A stretch of DNA of 64,000 bases from Nonomuraea wenchangensis. GTDB taxonomy: Bacteria > Actinomycetota > Actinomycetes > Streptosporangiales > Streptosporangiaceae. The stretch lies in assembly GCF_900111685.1 (NCBI RefSeq), contig NZ_FOHX01000018.1:62001-126000 (forward strand), in the 5' to 3' direction. The notes beneath the pieces were generated by a model, which saw only the letters and a program-made list of their open reading frames with translations, searched no databases and was not told the DNA's origin. The translations under genes were made by a program, and so were the position numbers. This document shows, piece after piece, positions 26,338 to 35,351 of the stretch (position 1 is the first letter of the stretch; every line of letters starts with the position of its first letter).

Positions 26338-26669
26338 GTGACCACCACGCGCTCCAACCCCAACCGGAAAGCCGTGCGGCGCGGGCCACGCCCCACCCCG
26401 CCGATGCAGAACCTGATCTCCACCAAGGAGCACCGCAGGTTCTGCGAGTTCGCCGACACCGTACGCGTCTCCCGCTACATCGGCCTGTGCTCGGCCCCGC
26501 CGGCGTCGGCAAGACCTTGTCGGCCCACTCCTACGCGCGCTGGCCGGAACAACGCCCCCTGCTGGACAGCGCGAGCTTCAGCGACTTCACCGTCAACTCC
26601 TTCTGCTCCAGCACCCCGACCCCGAACTGCAGCCGGTCCCTTCTCGACGTCGCCTTGGCATCGGGCTGA
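26338..26669 (+). pseudogene. Frameshifted TniB/AAA-type transposition ATPase fragment
   Basis: The frame starting GTG at 26338 reads MQNLISTKEHRRFCEFADTVRVSRYIGLC, the N-terminus of a TniB-like ATPase. The Walker A GPAGVGKTLSAHSYARW then continues in another frame (the one reading through 26495-26530), so a one- or two-base indel separates them near 26490. After about 26600 the homology ends and neither frame continues into a full AAA domain. Together with the transposase remnant before it this is the residue of a TniA/TniB-type transposon. Confidence 0.78.
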
Positions 26670-26692
26670 AAGCCGCTGCTCCGGCCCCGGGT

Positions 26693-27196
26693 TCAGTCGT
26701 CCTCGAGTCCGCTCTCCTGGAGCCGCCGCCACTTGGCCATCGATCGCTCGATCTCCTCGCGCATGAACGCGAAGAACCGGCCGGTCTCCTCCAGCCGCCG
26801 CCCGGCGGGAGAGTCGGGGCCCAGGAGCGTGACGCCTTCCTCGGCGCCGGTCTGCACGTGGACCAGCACCGGGACGGACTGGCTGATGTAGTGGCTCCAG
26901 GTGTGCTCGTGGATGCGGCAGAAGTCGTGCCGGCTGCCGGGTGCCCGGCCGCGTTCGACCAGCCGCACCTGCACCAGGTATTTGACCGCTCCCGAGATGG
27001 CCGGCGCGCCGACCCCCAGCCGCTCGGCCAGCTCGGCGGCCGACAGCCTGCCGGAGTCGGTGACCAGCAGTGCGGCGTACACGCGCGCCGCCATCCGCGG
27101 CATGCCGGACTCGACCAGGATCTGTGCGAACCGTTCCCTGAAGTGCGCGACGGCGTCCTCGCCCGCTCGCGTCACCACCGCTCCGTCCTCCGTCAT
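26693..27196 (-). CDS. GbsR/MarR-family transcriptional regulator
   Basis: A 167-residue regulator. The winged-helix is SGRLSAAELAERLGVGAPAISGAVKYLVQVRLVERGRAPGSRHDFCRI (about residues 48-94), matching the GbsR/MarR subgroup, and the C-terminal half is helical for dimerisation. It diverges from a methyltransferase gene, with a 17-bp palindrome between them, so it probably represses both. No cysteine switch is obvious apart from the single Cys in HDFCRI. Confidence 0.9.
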   Translation of the reverse strand: MTEDGAVVTRAGEDAVAHFRERFAQILVESGMPRMAARVYAALLVTDSGRLSAAELAERLGVGAPAISGAVKYLVQVRLVERGRAPGSRHDFCRIHEHTWSHYISQSVPVLVHVQTGAEEGVTLLGPDSPAGRRLEETGRFFAFMREEIERSMAKWRRLQESGLEDD

Positions 27197-27225
27197 GCCG
27201 CCACAGTCTAGAGCATTTCGAAAAC

Positions 27226-27242
27226 TTCACGAATTTCGTGAA
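27226..27242. promoter_or_regulatory. 17-bp palindromic operator
   Basis: TTCACGAA-T-TTCGTGAA is a perfect inverted repeat around one base, 30 bp upstream of the regulator start and 20 bp upstream of the methyltransferase GTG. A second, smaller palindrome TTTCGAAA lies at 27216-27223. Probable site for the GbsR/MarR regulator. Confidence 0.7.
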
Positions 27243-27262
27243 AAAGGAGTAGCGTCGTTGTC

Positions 27263-28096
27263 GTGACGGACACCGGACTCATCGGAGTGCAGAAGACCCT
27301 CACTCCCGTCCTCAAGGCCAAAGCGCTGGACAACCGGCTGCCGGACCCGATCCTCGGCGACGTCTACGCCGAGCGGGTGATGCGCCGCCTCGACCCCGAC
27401 TACGACCGCCGCAGATTCGGCACCAGCCAGGTGGGCCTGGTCGCCGCGGTCCGCTCCCGGGCCCACGACGACTGGGCCCGCGCCTTCCTCGCCGAACATC
27501 GCGACGCGGTGGTCCTGCACCTGGGCTGCGGGCTGGACGCCCGCGCGTACCGGCTCGACCCGCCCTCCACCGTCGACTGGTACGACCTGGACTACCCCGC
27601 CGTCATCGAGCTGCGCCGTCGGCTCCTGCCGCCGCGCGACCACCACCACACGCTGATCGGCACCGATGTCACGGACCTGACCTGGCTGGAGGGCGTCCCT
27701 CGCGGCCGGCCGGTGCTGATGATCGCCGAGGGGCTGGTGCCGTACCTGACCGAGGAGGACGTCCGGCGGCTGCTGACGAGCGTCGTCGACGCCTTCCCCT
27801 CGGGCCAGATCCAGTTCGACACGGTGCCGGTCTGGGCGTGGCGCTTCTCGAGGTGGGATCCCAGCCTGCGGGTGTACGACGCCCGGTTCCACTGCGGCTT
27901 CGACGTCCCGGCCGCGCTGGCCGCGTGGCATCCGCGGCTGGAGTACGTCGACGAGGCGCCGATGAACGACGCGCCGATCCTGATGGCCAAGGCCCCGCCT
28001 GGCGTCCGCCGCCTGTACCGCTTCATGAACCTGCTGCCGGGCATGAAGCGCTCCACCCGCATCGTGCGCTTCCGCTTCCGCGAGACGCCGGCCTGA
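27263..28096 (+). CDS. Class I SAM-dependent methyltransferase (LCM/TcmP type)
   Basis: A 277-residue protein with the leucine carboxyl methyltransferase/TcmP arrangement: VVLHLGCGLDARAYRLDP as the SAM-binding glycine loop (about residues 90-107), WYDLDYPAVIELRR for the acidic strand-2 end, GTDVTD, and MIAEGLVPYLTEEDVRRLL. The substrate is probably a small carboxylate or polyketide-like acid. It has a GTG start and no clear secretion signal. It diverges from a GbsR/MarR gene that likely controls it. Confidence 0.92.
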   Translation: MTDTGLIGVQKTLTPVLKAKALDNRLPDPILGDVYAERVMRRLDPDYDRRRFGTSQVGLVAAVRSRAHDDWARAFLAEHRDAVVLHLGCGLDARAYRLDPPSTVDWYDLDYPAVIELRRRLLPPRDHHHTLIGTDVTDLTWLEGVPRGRPVLMIAEGLVPYLTEEDVRRLLTSVVDAFPSGQIQFDTVPVWAWRFSRWDPSLRVYDARFHCGFDVPAALAAWHPRLEYVDEAPMNDAPILMAKAPPGVRRLYRFMNLLPGMKRSTRIVRFRFRETPA

Positions 28097-28105
28097 CAGG
28101 GTCCG

Positions 28106-28120
28106 CCGCCGTCACGGCGG
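28106..28120. terminator. Small hairpin between convergent genes
   Basis: CCGCCG and CGGCGG pair around TCA, overlapping the stop of the minus-strand gene at 28112. It could serve as a short bidirectional terminator, but no T-run follows. Confidence 0.35.
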
Positions 28121-29191
28121 GCCGATGTTGCGGAAAACCCCCGCGGCCCTGCCGATCACGCCGGTGGCCAGGAGCGGACCGCCGGGTACGGCGGACAGCG
28201 ACGTGAGCTCGCCCCCGGCCGGCACCCTCGTCCAGCGGCCGGAGTGATCGCGGTGAGCGAGTGCGGAGTCGATCCCGTTGACGTCCACGGAGCCGAGGAA
28301 CCAGTGGCCGTTCCTGCCGTCGGGCACCGGCGGGAGGTCGCGGACCATCCGGCCGGCCTGCGCGGAGATGCTCTCACCGTGCCAGCCGGAATCGGTCAGG
28401 AAGAGCAGGAACGACGACACCCCGATCTCCCCGGTGATCCAGACGCCTGACCGATCGGCGGTGATGGCACGCACCATGGGGGTGAGGGGGCCGGGCGGGA
28501 CCTCGTCGGACGGGGGCGGGGCCTTCGGCAGGTACGGGCTCAGGTCGACGCCGTTCCAGGTCCTTCCGTCGAAGTGATGGACGAAGGGGCCGTCGGCGTC
28601 GAGTGCCCAGATGTCGGAGGCCGAGCGAGCGCTGACCCGGAGCGTGCGGAAGGAGAGGCCCGACTCCGACCAGATCTCGCGGTCGTAGCGCCACGCCTTG
28701 GAGTCGCCGAAGATCCACACGTCGTCCCCGGCGACGGCGAGGGTCCAGGCCGTTGCCGGCGCCTCGCGGGCGATCGTCCAGACGCGCCCGTCCCAGTGCA
28801 GGACGGAGCCACCGGCCAGGGCCCACACATCGGACGGGCCGGACGCGGCGACCGGGCCGACCTCGCCGCGTCCGACGGGGAGCTCGATCCTCGTCCAGCG
28901 GTCGCCGTCCCAGTGGAAGGCCGTGGGGCGGTGCGGGCCGTCGGCCATCGGCAGCCGGGCGGCGAGACCGAGGACCTCCCAGCCGAAGGCCCAGGCGTCG
29001 CGCTCCCCGGTGGCGATGACCTGCCCGTAGGTGAGGGACGGCAGGCGGGCCGCCAGTTTCCAGCGGTCGTTCCCGTGCGCCCAGGGAGCGGCCCGCCACA
29101 GCCACAGCCCGGCGACCGCCGCGGCGACGCCGACCGCCCACCACGGCCACAGGCCGGCGGCGACCAGTGGTGGGGACATGACGCGGAGCAT
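28112..29191 (-). CDS. Membrane-anchored β-propeller-like protein
   Basis: A 359-residue protein with an N-terminal hydrophobic segment (about 12-33, LWPWWAVGVAAAVAGLWLW) followed by a repeated module. Several repeats read like DVWALAGGSVLHWDGRVWT, DVWIFGDSKAWRYDREIW and DIWALDADGPFVHHFDGRTW, the pattern of actinobacterial propeller proteins. It starts 5 nt after the stop of the SARP-type regulator and so is in its operon. No catalytic motif is visible. A surface-exposed sensor or binding protein is a reasonable inference. Confidence 0.82.
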   Translation of the reverse strand: MLRVMSPPLVAAGLWPWWAVGVAAAVAGLWLWRAAPWAHGNDRWKLAARLPSLTYGQVIATGERDAWAFGWEVLGLAARLPMADGPHRPTAFHWDGDRWTRIELPVGRGEVGPVAASGPSDVWALAGGSVLHWDGRVWTIAREAPATAWTLAVAGDDVWIFGDSKAWRYDREIWSESGLSFRTLRVSARSASDIWALDADGPFVHHFDGRTWNGVDLSPYLPKAPPPSDEVPPGPLTPMVRAITADRSGVWITGEIGVSSFLLFLTDSGWHGESISAQAGRMVRDLPPVPDGRNGHWFLGSVDVNGIDSALAHRDHSGRWTRVPAGGELTSLSAVPGGPLLATGVIGRAAGVFRNIGPP

Positions 29192-29195
29192 GACG

Positions 29196-30890
29196 TCAGC
29201 CGCTCTCGCGGCTGCCGATCCGGCTGAAGATGGCGCTGGACTCCCGGCGCGCGGCGTCGGCGTGCCCTGCTTCGCCGTACCGGTGCTCCAGGCGGGCCAG
29301 GACGGCGAGGGTGCGGGCGCGCCACAGCGGCAGCTCCAGGGTGTCCCACAGAGCGAGGGACGCCGACAGCGCGCCCCTGGCCTCGGCCGTCGCGCCCTGC
29401 TCCAGGCGGAGCTCGCCGAGCGTACGCAGGAGGAGGGCACGGCCGAAGCGGTCGCCCTTGCCGGCGAAGGTGTGCAGGCTCGCCTGGAGCGCCTGCTCGG
29501 CCTGCGCGAGGTCGCCGACCCGAATCAGGATCTTGGCCAGCGACTGGTCGGCGTAGGCCACGCCGTGCGGGTCGGCCAGCGCGGCGAACAGGCGGCGCGA
29601 CGCCCGGGTTCTGGCCGCGGCTCGCGGATATTCGCCCCTGGCCCGGTGGACCAGGCCGATGCTGCGCTGGAGCAGAGCCTCGCCGCGCCGGTAGCCGACC
29701 TTCCTGTACGCGGCCAGCGCCCGGCCCAGCAGCCACAGCGCCAGCTCGTCGTCGCCGCGCTCGCGGGCCACGAAGCCGAGCATGTAGGTGGCGTGCGCCT
29801 TCCCCGCCACGTCGCCGAGCGCGGTGAAGATCGACAGCGCCTCCGTCAGGTGGGCCTCTCCCTCGGCGAACCATCCGCCCTCGGCGCGGACGGTGCCCAG
29901 GCCGGACATGGCCGACGCCAGGTGCCGCCGGTCGCCGAGGCGCTGGAAGGCCCGCCTGGCCTCCTCATAGGCGGCCACGGACTCGGTGAAGCGGTCCTGG
30001 GTGAAGCGGATCCTGCCCAGCCCGAGCATCACCAGCCCCTCGCCCTCCAGGTCGCCGGGCCTTCCGGCGGCGTCCGGGGCGCCGGACCGGCGGCCCAGGC
30101 GGGGGTCGCCGCACACGATGTCCTGGCGCAGCCGTACCAGCGCGGGACCGACATCGAGACCGAGGTCGCCGGTCAGCCGCGCCCGGGACCGCTCGAACAC
30201 GTCGAGTGCCTCGGAGACGCGGCCGGAGCGGTAGAGCGCGAGCATCAACAGGCCGGCCAGCCGCTCACGGAGGGGGTCGGCGGCCACCTCCTCGGCCAGC
30301 GCGCCGAGGATCTGCCGGTGCCGGCCGAGCCGCAGGGACGCCTCGGCGTGCTCCTCGATCGCCTCGCGCCGCGCCTCCTCCAGTCTGACGCAGAGCGTCT
30401 CGCGGGCGGCGCCGACGGCCGCCTCGTCGAGGGCGGGGCCGCGCCACAGGTCGAGCGCCTGACGGAGCAGCGCGCTCTTCTCCTCGTCGTCCGCGCTGGC
30501 ACCCGCCCGATGCTTCAGTACGGCGAAGCGGTGCGCGTCCACCGTCATGGGGTCGATGCACAGCTCGTAGCCCGAGCCGGCGCCCCGCAGCCGCACCTCG
30601 CTCACGGCTGCGCCGGTGCTCGCGGGTGCGCCGGTGCTCGCGGACACGCCGGTGAGCAGGCTTCGCAGCCGGGAGACGAGCACCTGTATCTGCCTGCGCG
30701 CCCCCTGCGGCGGCTGATCGGGCCAGAACACCTCGGTCAGGCGCTGCAGGGGGACGACGCGGTTGGGCGACAGGGCCAGCACGCCGAGCAGCAGCCGCTG
30801 CTGGCGCCTGGGCAGCGTGACCGGCGCACCCGCCCATCGCAGCTCGACCGGGCCCAGTAAAAGGACGCCGTCGCCTGGTGACGTGATCAC
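29196..30890 (-). CDS. SARP/BTAD-TPR transcriptional regulator
   Basis: A 564-residue regulator. The first 90 residues form the OmpR-like winged helix of SARP proteins (LLGPVELRWAGAPVTLPRRQQRLLLGVLALSPNRVVPLQRLTEVFWPDQPP), followed by the BTAD domain (about 115-255: DAHRFAVL...LDLWRGPALDEA...ERLAGLLMLALYRSGRVSEALDVFERSR). TPR-like repeats fill the rest, without the NB-ARC ATPase of AfsR. A small internal sequence duplication (STGAP/STGAA) lies near residue 85. SARPs usually activate secondary-metabolite or secreted-enzyme genes. The adjacent divergent hydrolase genes are possible targets. GTG start at 30890. Confidence 0.93.
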   Translation of the reverse strand: MITSPGDGVLLLGPVELRWAGAPVTLPRRQQRLLLGVLALSPNRVVPLQRLTEVFWPDQPPQGARRQIQVLVSRLRSLLTGVSASTGAPASTGAAVSEVRLRGAGSGYELCIDPMTVDAHRFAVLKHRAGASADDEEKSALLRQALDLWRGPALDEAAVGAARETLCVRLEEARREAIEEHAEASLRLGRHRQILGALAEEVAADPLRERLAGLLMLALYRSGRVSEALDVFERSRARLTGDLGLDVGPALVRLRQDIVCGDPRLGRRSGAPDAAGRPGDLEGEGLVMLGLGRIRFTQDRFTESVAAYEEARRAFQRLGDRRHLASAMSGLGTVRAEGGWFAEGEAHLTEALSIFTALGDVAGKAHATYMLGFVARERGDDELALWLLGRALAAYRKVGYRRGEALLQRSIGLVHRARGEYPRAAARTRASRRLFAALADPHGVAYADQSLAKILIRVGDLAQAEQALQASLHTFAGKGDRFGRALLLRTLGELRLEQGATAEARGALSASLALWDTLELPLWRARTLAVLARLEHRYGEAGHADAARRESSAIFSRIGSRESG

Positions 30891-31209
30891 CCGTCCATCA
30901 TTGACCGGGTGTCGGGCGATGTGGTCAACCGATATTGAATCGAAACGAATCCCGCGATTGTCCGGACGAAACGTGCCGCGTCCGAGGCGGGAATGATGTG
31001 TTCCTGAGATTTATGCTGTCCGGCGATAAGGCAAGTCACATTCCGCGACGAGCGAATTGTCCGCCACGCCTCCGCGAGAAGGGCGCCATTGCGCGCCGAA
31101 TTCGTCTTTTCCCCGGGGCGCAAGGCCCCTGACGTCTCTGGCAAACCTGTGGCAACAGCCCTCCCGTAGCGTACGCGAGCATCTGCATCCCGCGCTGCGA
31201 GGAGAGCCA
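30891..31209. other. AT-richer divergent promoter region
   Basis: About 320 bp between the SARP gene and the phospholipase fusion. It is clearly richer in A+T than its surroundings and has no good reading frame. The repeated CGAAACG/AACGAAT-type hexamers around 30945-30975 may be SARP direct repeats, but I could not establish the usual 11-bp spacing. Confidence 0.5.
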
Positions 31210-32820
31210 ATGAAACGATTAGCCGTCGTGACGGCGGTCACCGCGATGGTCCTGCCGCTGCTGGCCGCCGTGTCCGGCCAGGCCGCCACCGCCGAGGCCG
31301 CGGCGGAGACCGACCAGCCCGTCGGCCCCGGCCAGTACTTCGCCGACAGCAGGACTTTCGAGCTCAGCGAACTGGACGCCGCCGCGGCCGTGATCGGCCG
31401 CAAGCACGCGGTCGCCGCCGTGGACGGCGGGCTGGCTCAGCCGAAGGCGGTGCCCGCCTCCAGGGCGGACCTGTCGGTGTTCGGGCCGGGGTGGCAGGCG
31501 GAGTTCCTGGGCGGCACCACCGGCAGGAAACTCGAGATCTCCAGCGACGCCGCCCAGGTCACCGAACTCGGCACGGGCGAGCAGACCCGGTACGCCTACA
31601 AGAGCGGCGCCGCATTCCCCGACGGCGGCGAGGTGCGCCGCTACGAGGCCGCGGACGGCTCCAAGCTCACCGAGACCAGCCGGTGGGACGCGGCGGCCGG
31701 GACGCTGCGCACCACGGTCAGCGAGACGATCTCCACCAACCTCGGGACCACGGAGGCAGGCGACGACGGGTTCACCGACGACGCCGGCAACGCGATCAGC
31801 TCGGCCGACCTCAACCAGACCTACGTCTGGCAGCAGGCCGGCGCCTCCCAGTCCGACGCCTGGAGGGTGACAGGTGTCGGCACGAACGCGTTCGGCACCT
31901 CCACCGTCCAGTACGACGCCCAGGGCCGGGTCGCCACGATCACCGAGCCCGCCGCGGGCGAGGAGCTTCAGAACGTCCTGTCCTTCACGTACGCGACCGC
32001 CACCACGGCGACCGGCACGGCCTTCGGCGACTACGCGGGCCGGCTCAAGCAGATCACCCAGACCTCCGGCACCGGCACGCCGCAGAGCGTGGCCGCCTAC
32101 TCCTACGACAGCGCCGGCCTGCTGCGCACCATGGCCGACCCGAGCCAGAGCGGCACGCAGCCCGCGACCTACGCCTACGACACGGCCGGGCGGCTGACCA
32201 GCTTCGACTCACGCCTCAACGGCGGCTGGCAGCTCACCTACACCGGCGACTCCGCGCTGCCCACCGCGACCGCCGCCGCCGGCAACACCACGCCGGGCGC
32301 CTCCGACAGCCCGCCGCCGTCGCTCGACCCGCCCGCTCCCGGCGCCACCACCGGAGGCGGCGAGGTCGCGGGCCCGCTGTCCTACCCGTCCAACTGCTGG
32401 GCCGCCGTGCACTGGATGTACTACAGCCGCCCCTGCGCGGCCTGGGCGGCCCACTACGGCTGGCACTACCCGTACTGGAGACAGTTGCCCACCAAGCGCT
32501 GGGTCGTCGGCATCCTGTACGACCACTGCACCAAGTCGCCGGACAAGCCGTCGGGGTTCAACTTCACCAGCGCCTGCGACATGCACGACTACGGCTACGG
32601 CATCATCGGCAACAACCTGAAGCGGTGGTACTACCCGTACTACCTGGACTGGAGCCGCAAGTCCGACGTGGACAGCCTCTTCTACACCACGTTGCGCGAC
32701 TGGACCTGCACCGCCTACAGCAAGATCAGGCGCCCTCTGTGCAGGAACATCGCCTGGACCTACCGGCAGTTCGTCCGCAAGGGCAACCCCAAGAACGGCG
32801 CGAACGCGACCAGGGACTGA
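31210..32820 (+). CDS. Secreted YD-repeat protein fused to phospholipase A2
   Basis: The start at 31210 follows GGAGAG and opens a Sec signal peptide (residues 1-27); the protein has 536 residues. Residues about 230-345 contain RHS/YD-type repeats (YDAQGRVATITEP, YDSAGLLRTMADPS, YDTAGRLTSFD), then a Pro-rich linker (TTPGASDSPPPSLDPPAPG). The last 145 residues form a bacterial phospholipase A2: DHCTKSPDKP as Ca-loop, and CDMHDYGYG with catalytic H459-D460 followed by several Cys for disulfides. PLA2 cleaves the sn-2 ester of phospholipids. RHS repeats usually carry toxins, so this resembles a secreted effector. A signal peptide plus short repeat tract, without the large RHS shell, is atypical. 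Confidence 0.88.
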   Translation: MKRLAVVTAVTAMVLPLLAAVSGQAATAEAAAETDQPVGPGQYFADSRTFELSELDAAAAVIGRKHAVAAVDGGLAQPKAVPASRADLSVFGPGWQAEFLGGTTGRKLEISSDAAQVTELGTGEQTRYAYKSGAAFPDGGEVRRYEAADGSKLTETSRWDAAAGTLRTTVSETISTNLGTTEAGDDGFTDDAGNAISSADLNQTYVWQQAGASQSDAWRVTGVGTNAFGTSTVQYDAQGRVATITEPAAGEELQNVLSFTYATATTATGTAFGDYAGRLKQITQTSGTGTPQSVAAYSYDSAGLLRTMADPSQSGTQPATYAYDTAGRLTSFDSRLNGGWQLTYTGDSALPTATAAAGNTTPGASDSPPPSLDPPAPGATTGGGEVAGPLSYPSNCWAAVHWMYYSRPCAAWAAHYGWHYPYWRQLPTKRWVVGILYDHCTKSPDKPSGFNFTSACDMHDYGYGIIGNNLKRWYYPYYLDWSRKSDVDSLFYTTLRDWTCTAYSKIRRPLCRNIAWTYRQFVRKGNPKNGANATRD

Positions 32821-32918
32821 CCTGATCCGGCGGACGCCCGCGGCGGGCCTGGACGTCGTGGCGTCCGCCACCTTCGCCGCCCCCCGGCACCCCGGCACTT
32901 CGGACGGAGTGGACAGTC

Positions 32919-35321
32919 ATGAACCGACGCGTGATCCGCCGCATCATCGCCGTGGCGATCCTGCTCTTCCCCCTGCTCCCTTCGGGGGCGTTCGCCGCCG
33001 ACGCCACGGCCCGGGCCGCGCAGGAGGGCCCGTGGGTGGAGCCCGGCCTGGCGGAAAAGCTGGCGGGCGGCGCCCGTACCAGAGTGAACGTGGTGACGAA
33101 GGCGCGCGAGGACCTGCCGGCCGCGTCGAGCGCCGGACCGGTGCTGCAGACGTTGTCCCGCATGCCCGTGGTCACGCTGCGCGCCGACCGGGCGGCGCTG
33201 GAGCGGCTGCTCGGCCAGCCGGGCGTGGTCAGCGTGTCGGAGGACCGGCCGGTGCCGCCGTCGCTCGGCGAGAGCGTCCCGCTGATCGGCGCCGACCGTA
33301 CCCGCGCGGCCGGACTGACCGGCGCGGGCAGCGTGGTGGCGGTGCTGGACACCGGCGTGGCGGTCAACCACCCCTTCCTCGGCGGCCGGGTCGTCGCCGA
33401 GGCCTGCTTCTCACCCAGCGACCCCGACTACTCCGCCACCAGCCTGTGCCCCGACGGCGCGGACGAGGAGGAAGGGCCGGGATCGGCGGACTCCGAGAGC
33501 GGCCCATGCGCGAACATCGAGCTGAACTGCGACCACGGCACCCACGTGGCCGGCATCGTCGCCGGCGACGGCGAGGGCCTGGAGGAGGCCGACGGCAGCG
33601 GCGTCGCGCCCGAGGCGGAGCTCGTGGCCGTCCAGATCTTCAGCAGGTTCGACACGGACGACTTCTGCGGGCCGGGCGCCTCACCGTGCGTGCTCAGCTT
33701 CACCAGCGCCCAGCTCGCCGGGCTGGAGAAGGTCCTGGAGCTGAGCGGCGAGCTGCCCATCGTGGCGGCCAACCTCAGCCTGGGCGGCGGCAGGAACACC
33801 ACGGCCTGCGACACCGACGCCCGCAAACCCGTCATCGACCGCCTGCGGGCCGCCGGGGTGGCCACGGTGGTCGCGGCGGGCAACAACGGCTACACCGACG
33901 CGATCAGCGCGCCCGCCTGCGTCTCCTCGGCCGTCGCCGTGGGCAGCACCACCGACCAGGACACGATCTCCGACTTCAGCAACCGCGGGCCGCTGCTGGA
34001 CCTGTTCGCGCCGGGCACGGACATCGTCTCGTCGGTGCCCGGCGACACGTACGACTCCCTGAGCGGGACGTCCATGGCCGCGCCACACGTCGCCGGCGCC
34101 TTCGCGGTGCTGCGCCAGGCGTTCCCCGGCGCGAGCCCGGCCGAGCTGGAGTCGATGCTGAAGGACAGCGGCCGTGGCATCGCCTACCCTGGCGGGCCGA
34201 CGCCGCGGATCCAGCTCGACGACGCCGCTCTGGGTGCGAGCGTGCGGCCTGGGCCCGATCAGTTCTTCTCCTCGCGCGGCCGAATCGCGGACAACGTGCT
34301 GGTCAGCGCGAACTCGACCATGGCCGTACAGGTGGCGGGAACGGCCGGGCTGCCGGCCACGGGGCTGCGCGCCGTCGCGCTCAACGTGGCCGCCAAGGGC
34401 GACCTGTTCAACTCCGGCTCGGTCGCGGTGCACGCGTCGGACGAGCCGGAGCCCGCCGGCAACCCGCTCTTCTACGACGCCACGCGCTACGCCTCGACCC
34501 TGATCATCGCCGGCGTCGGCGCGGACGGGAAGATCAAGGTGGTGAACAGGAGCACCGGCCCCGTCCGGGTGACGCTCGACGTCCACGGCCACACCCTCGC
34601 CCAGGCGGCCGCCGTGGTGGGCGGCGGCTACCTGCCGATCACGCCCGTACGGGTCGCGGACCGGACCGTCGTCCCGGCGCTGGGCAGTTACGAGCTGGCC
34701 ACCTCCGGCATGACCGGGATTCCCGCCGCCGGGGTGGACGCGGTCGCGCTCACCGTGATGCTGAAGAGCTCCTCGACCGGGACGATCCGGGTCTACGCCG
34801 CCGGGGACGTCTTCCCCGCCGACGCCAACGCCGACTACCCGGCCAACGTCCCGGCGCAGTTGTTCACCATCGTCAAGCCCGGCACCGGCGGGAAGATCAA
34901 CCTGCACAATCTCGGCTTCGGGACGGTGGAGATCTCCGTCGAGGTCGTCGGCTACTTCACCTCCGCCCAGCGGGCATCGGTGCTCAAGGCGGTCGGGGCG
35001 TCGCCGGTCGCCCGGGGCCTCACCATCGCCGCGGGCGGCACGAAGGCGCTGAGCTTCACGGGTGTGGCGGGCGTCCCCACGTCCGGCGTTTCCGCGCTGG
35101 GCCTGGCCGTCGTGGCGAAGGGCGCGGCGAACGGGGTCGTCTCGGTCGTCCCGCAGGGCGGTTCGAGCACCGCGCGGGTGGTGGCGTACGCGGCGGGCAA
35201 GGATTCGGCCGGGTTCACGATCGCCGCCACGCGGCAGGACGGGACGGTCGTGCTGAAGAACGAGGGCACCTCGCCGGTGACCGTCTCCGTGGACGCCTAC
35301 GCCGCGCTCACCGGCCGATGA
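32919..35321 (+). CDS. Secreted subtilisin-like serine protease
   Basis: An 800-residue S8 protease. Signal peptide 1-27, inhibitor-like propeptide to about 120 (RVNVVTKAREDLP...VVSVSEDRPV), then the catalytic triad D144 (VLDTGV), H206 (HGTHVAG) and S385 (GTSMAAPHV), with oxyanion Asn region VAAGNNG. After about residue 425 come repeated β-sandwich-like modules (VAGTAGLPATGLRAVALNVAAKG, TSGMTGIPAAGVDAVALTVMLKSS, FTGVAGVPTSGVSALGLAVVAKG), three copies of about 130 residues that probably bind a surface polymer. It lies between the phospholipase fusion and an esterase gene, all rightward, and could mature its neighbours. Confidence 0.94.
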   Translation: MNRRVIRRIIAVAILLFPLLPSGAFAADATARAAQEGPWVEPGLAEKLAGGARTRVNVVTKAREDLPAASSAGPVLQTLSRMPVVTLRADRAALERLLGQPGVVSVSEDRPVPPSLGESVPLIGADRTRAAGLTGAGSVVAVLDTGVAVNHPFLGGRVVAEACFSPSDPDYSATSLCPDGADEEEGPGSADSESGPCANIELNCDHGTHVAGIVAGDGEGLEEADGSGVAPEAELVAVQIFSRFDTDDFCGPGASPCVLSFTSAQLAGLEKVLELSGELPIVAANLSLGGGRNTTACDTDARKPVIDRLRAAGVATVVAAGNNGYTDAISAPACVSSAVAVGSTTDQDTISDFSNRGPLLDLFAPGTDIVSSVPGDTYDSLSGTSMAAPHVAGAFAVLRQAFPGASPAELESMLKDSGRGIAYPGGPTPRIQLDDAALGASVRPGPDQFFSSRGRIADNVLVSANSTMAVQVAGTAGLPATGLRAVALNVAAKGDLFNSGSVAVHASDEPEPAGNPLFYDATRYASTLIIAGVGADGKIKVVNRSTGPVRVTLDVHGHTLAQAAAVVGGGYLPITPVRVADRTVVPALGSYELATSGMTGIPAAGVDAVALTVMLKSSSTGTIRVYAAGDVFPADANADYPANVPAQLFTIVKPGTGGKINLHNLGFGTVEISVEVVGYFTSAQRASVLKAVGASPVARGLTIAAGGTKALSFTGVAGVPTSGVSALGLAVVAKGAANGVVSVVPQGGSSTARVVAYAAGKDSAGFTIAATRQDGTVVLKNEGTSPVTVSVDAYAALTGR

Positions 35322-35351
35322 TCACTACACGCTCGGACCAGGGGGAGTTTC

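Noticed and set aside
34200..35321. Repeated modules of the subtilisin as an assembly artefact
   Set aside because: The copies differ enough at DNA level to be ancient internal duplications.
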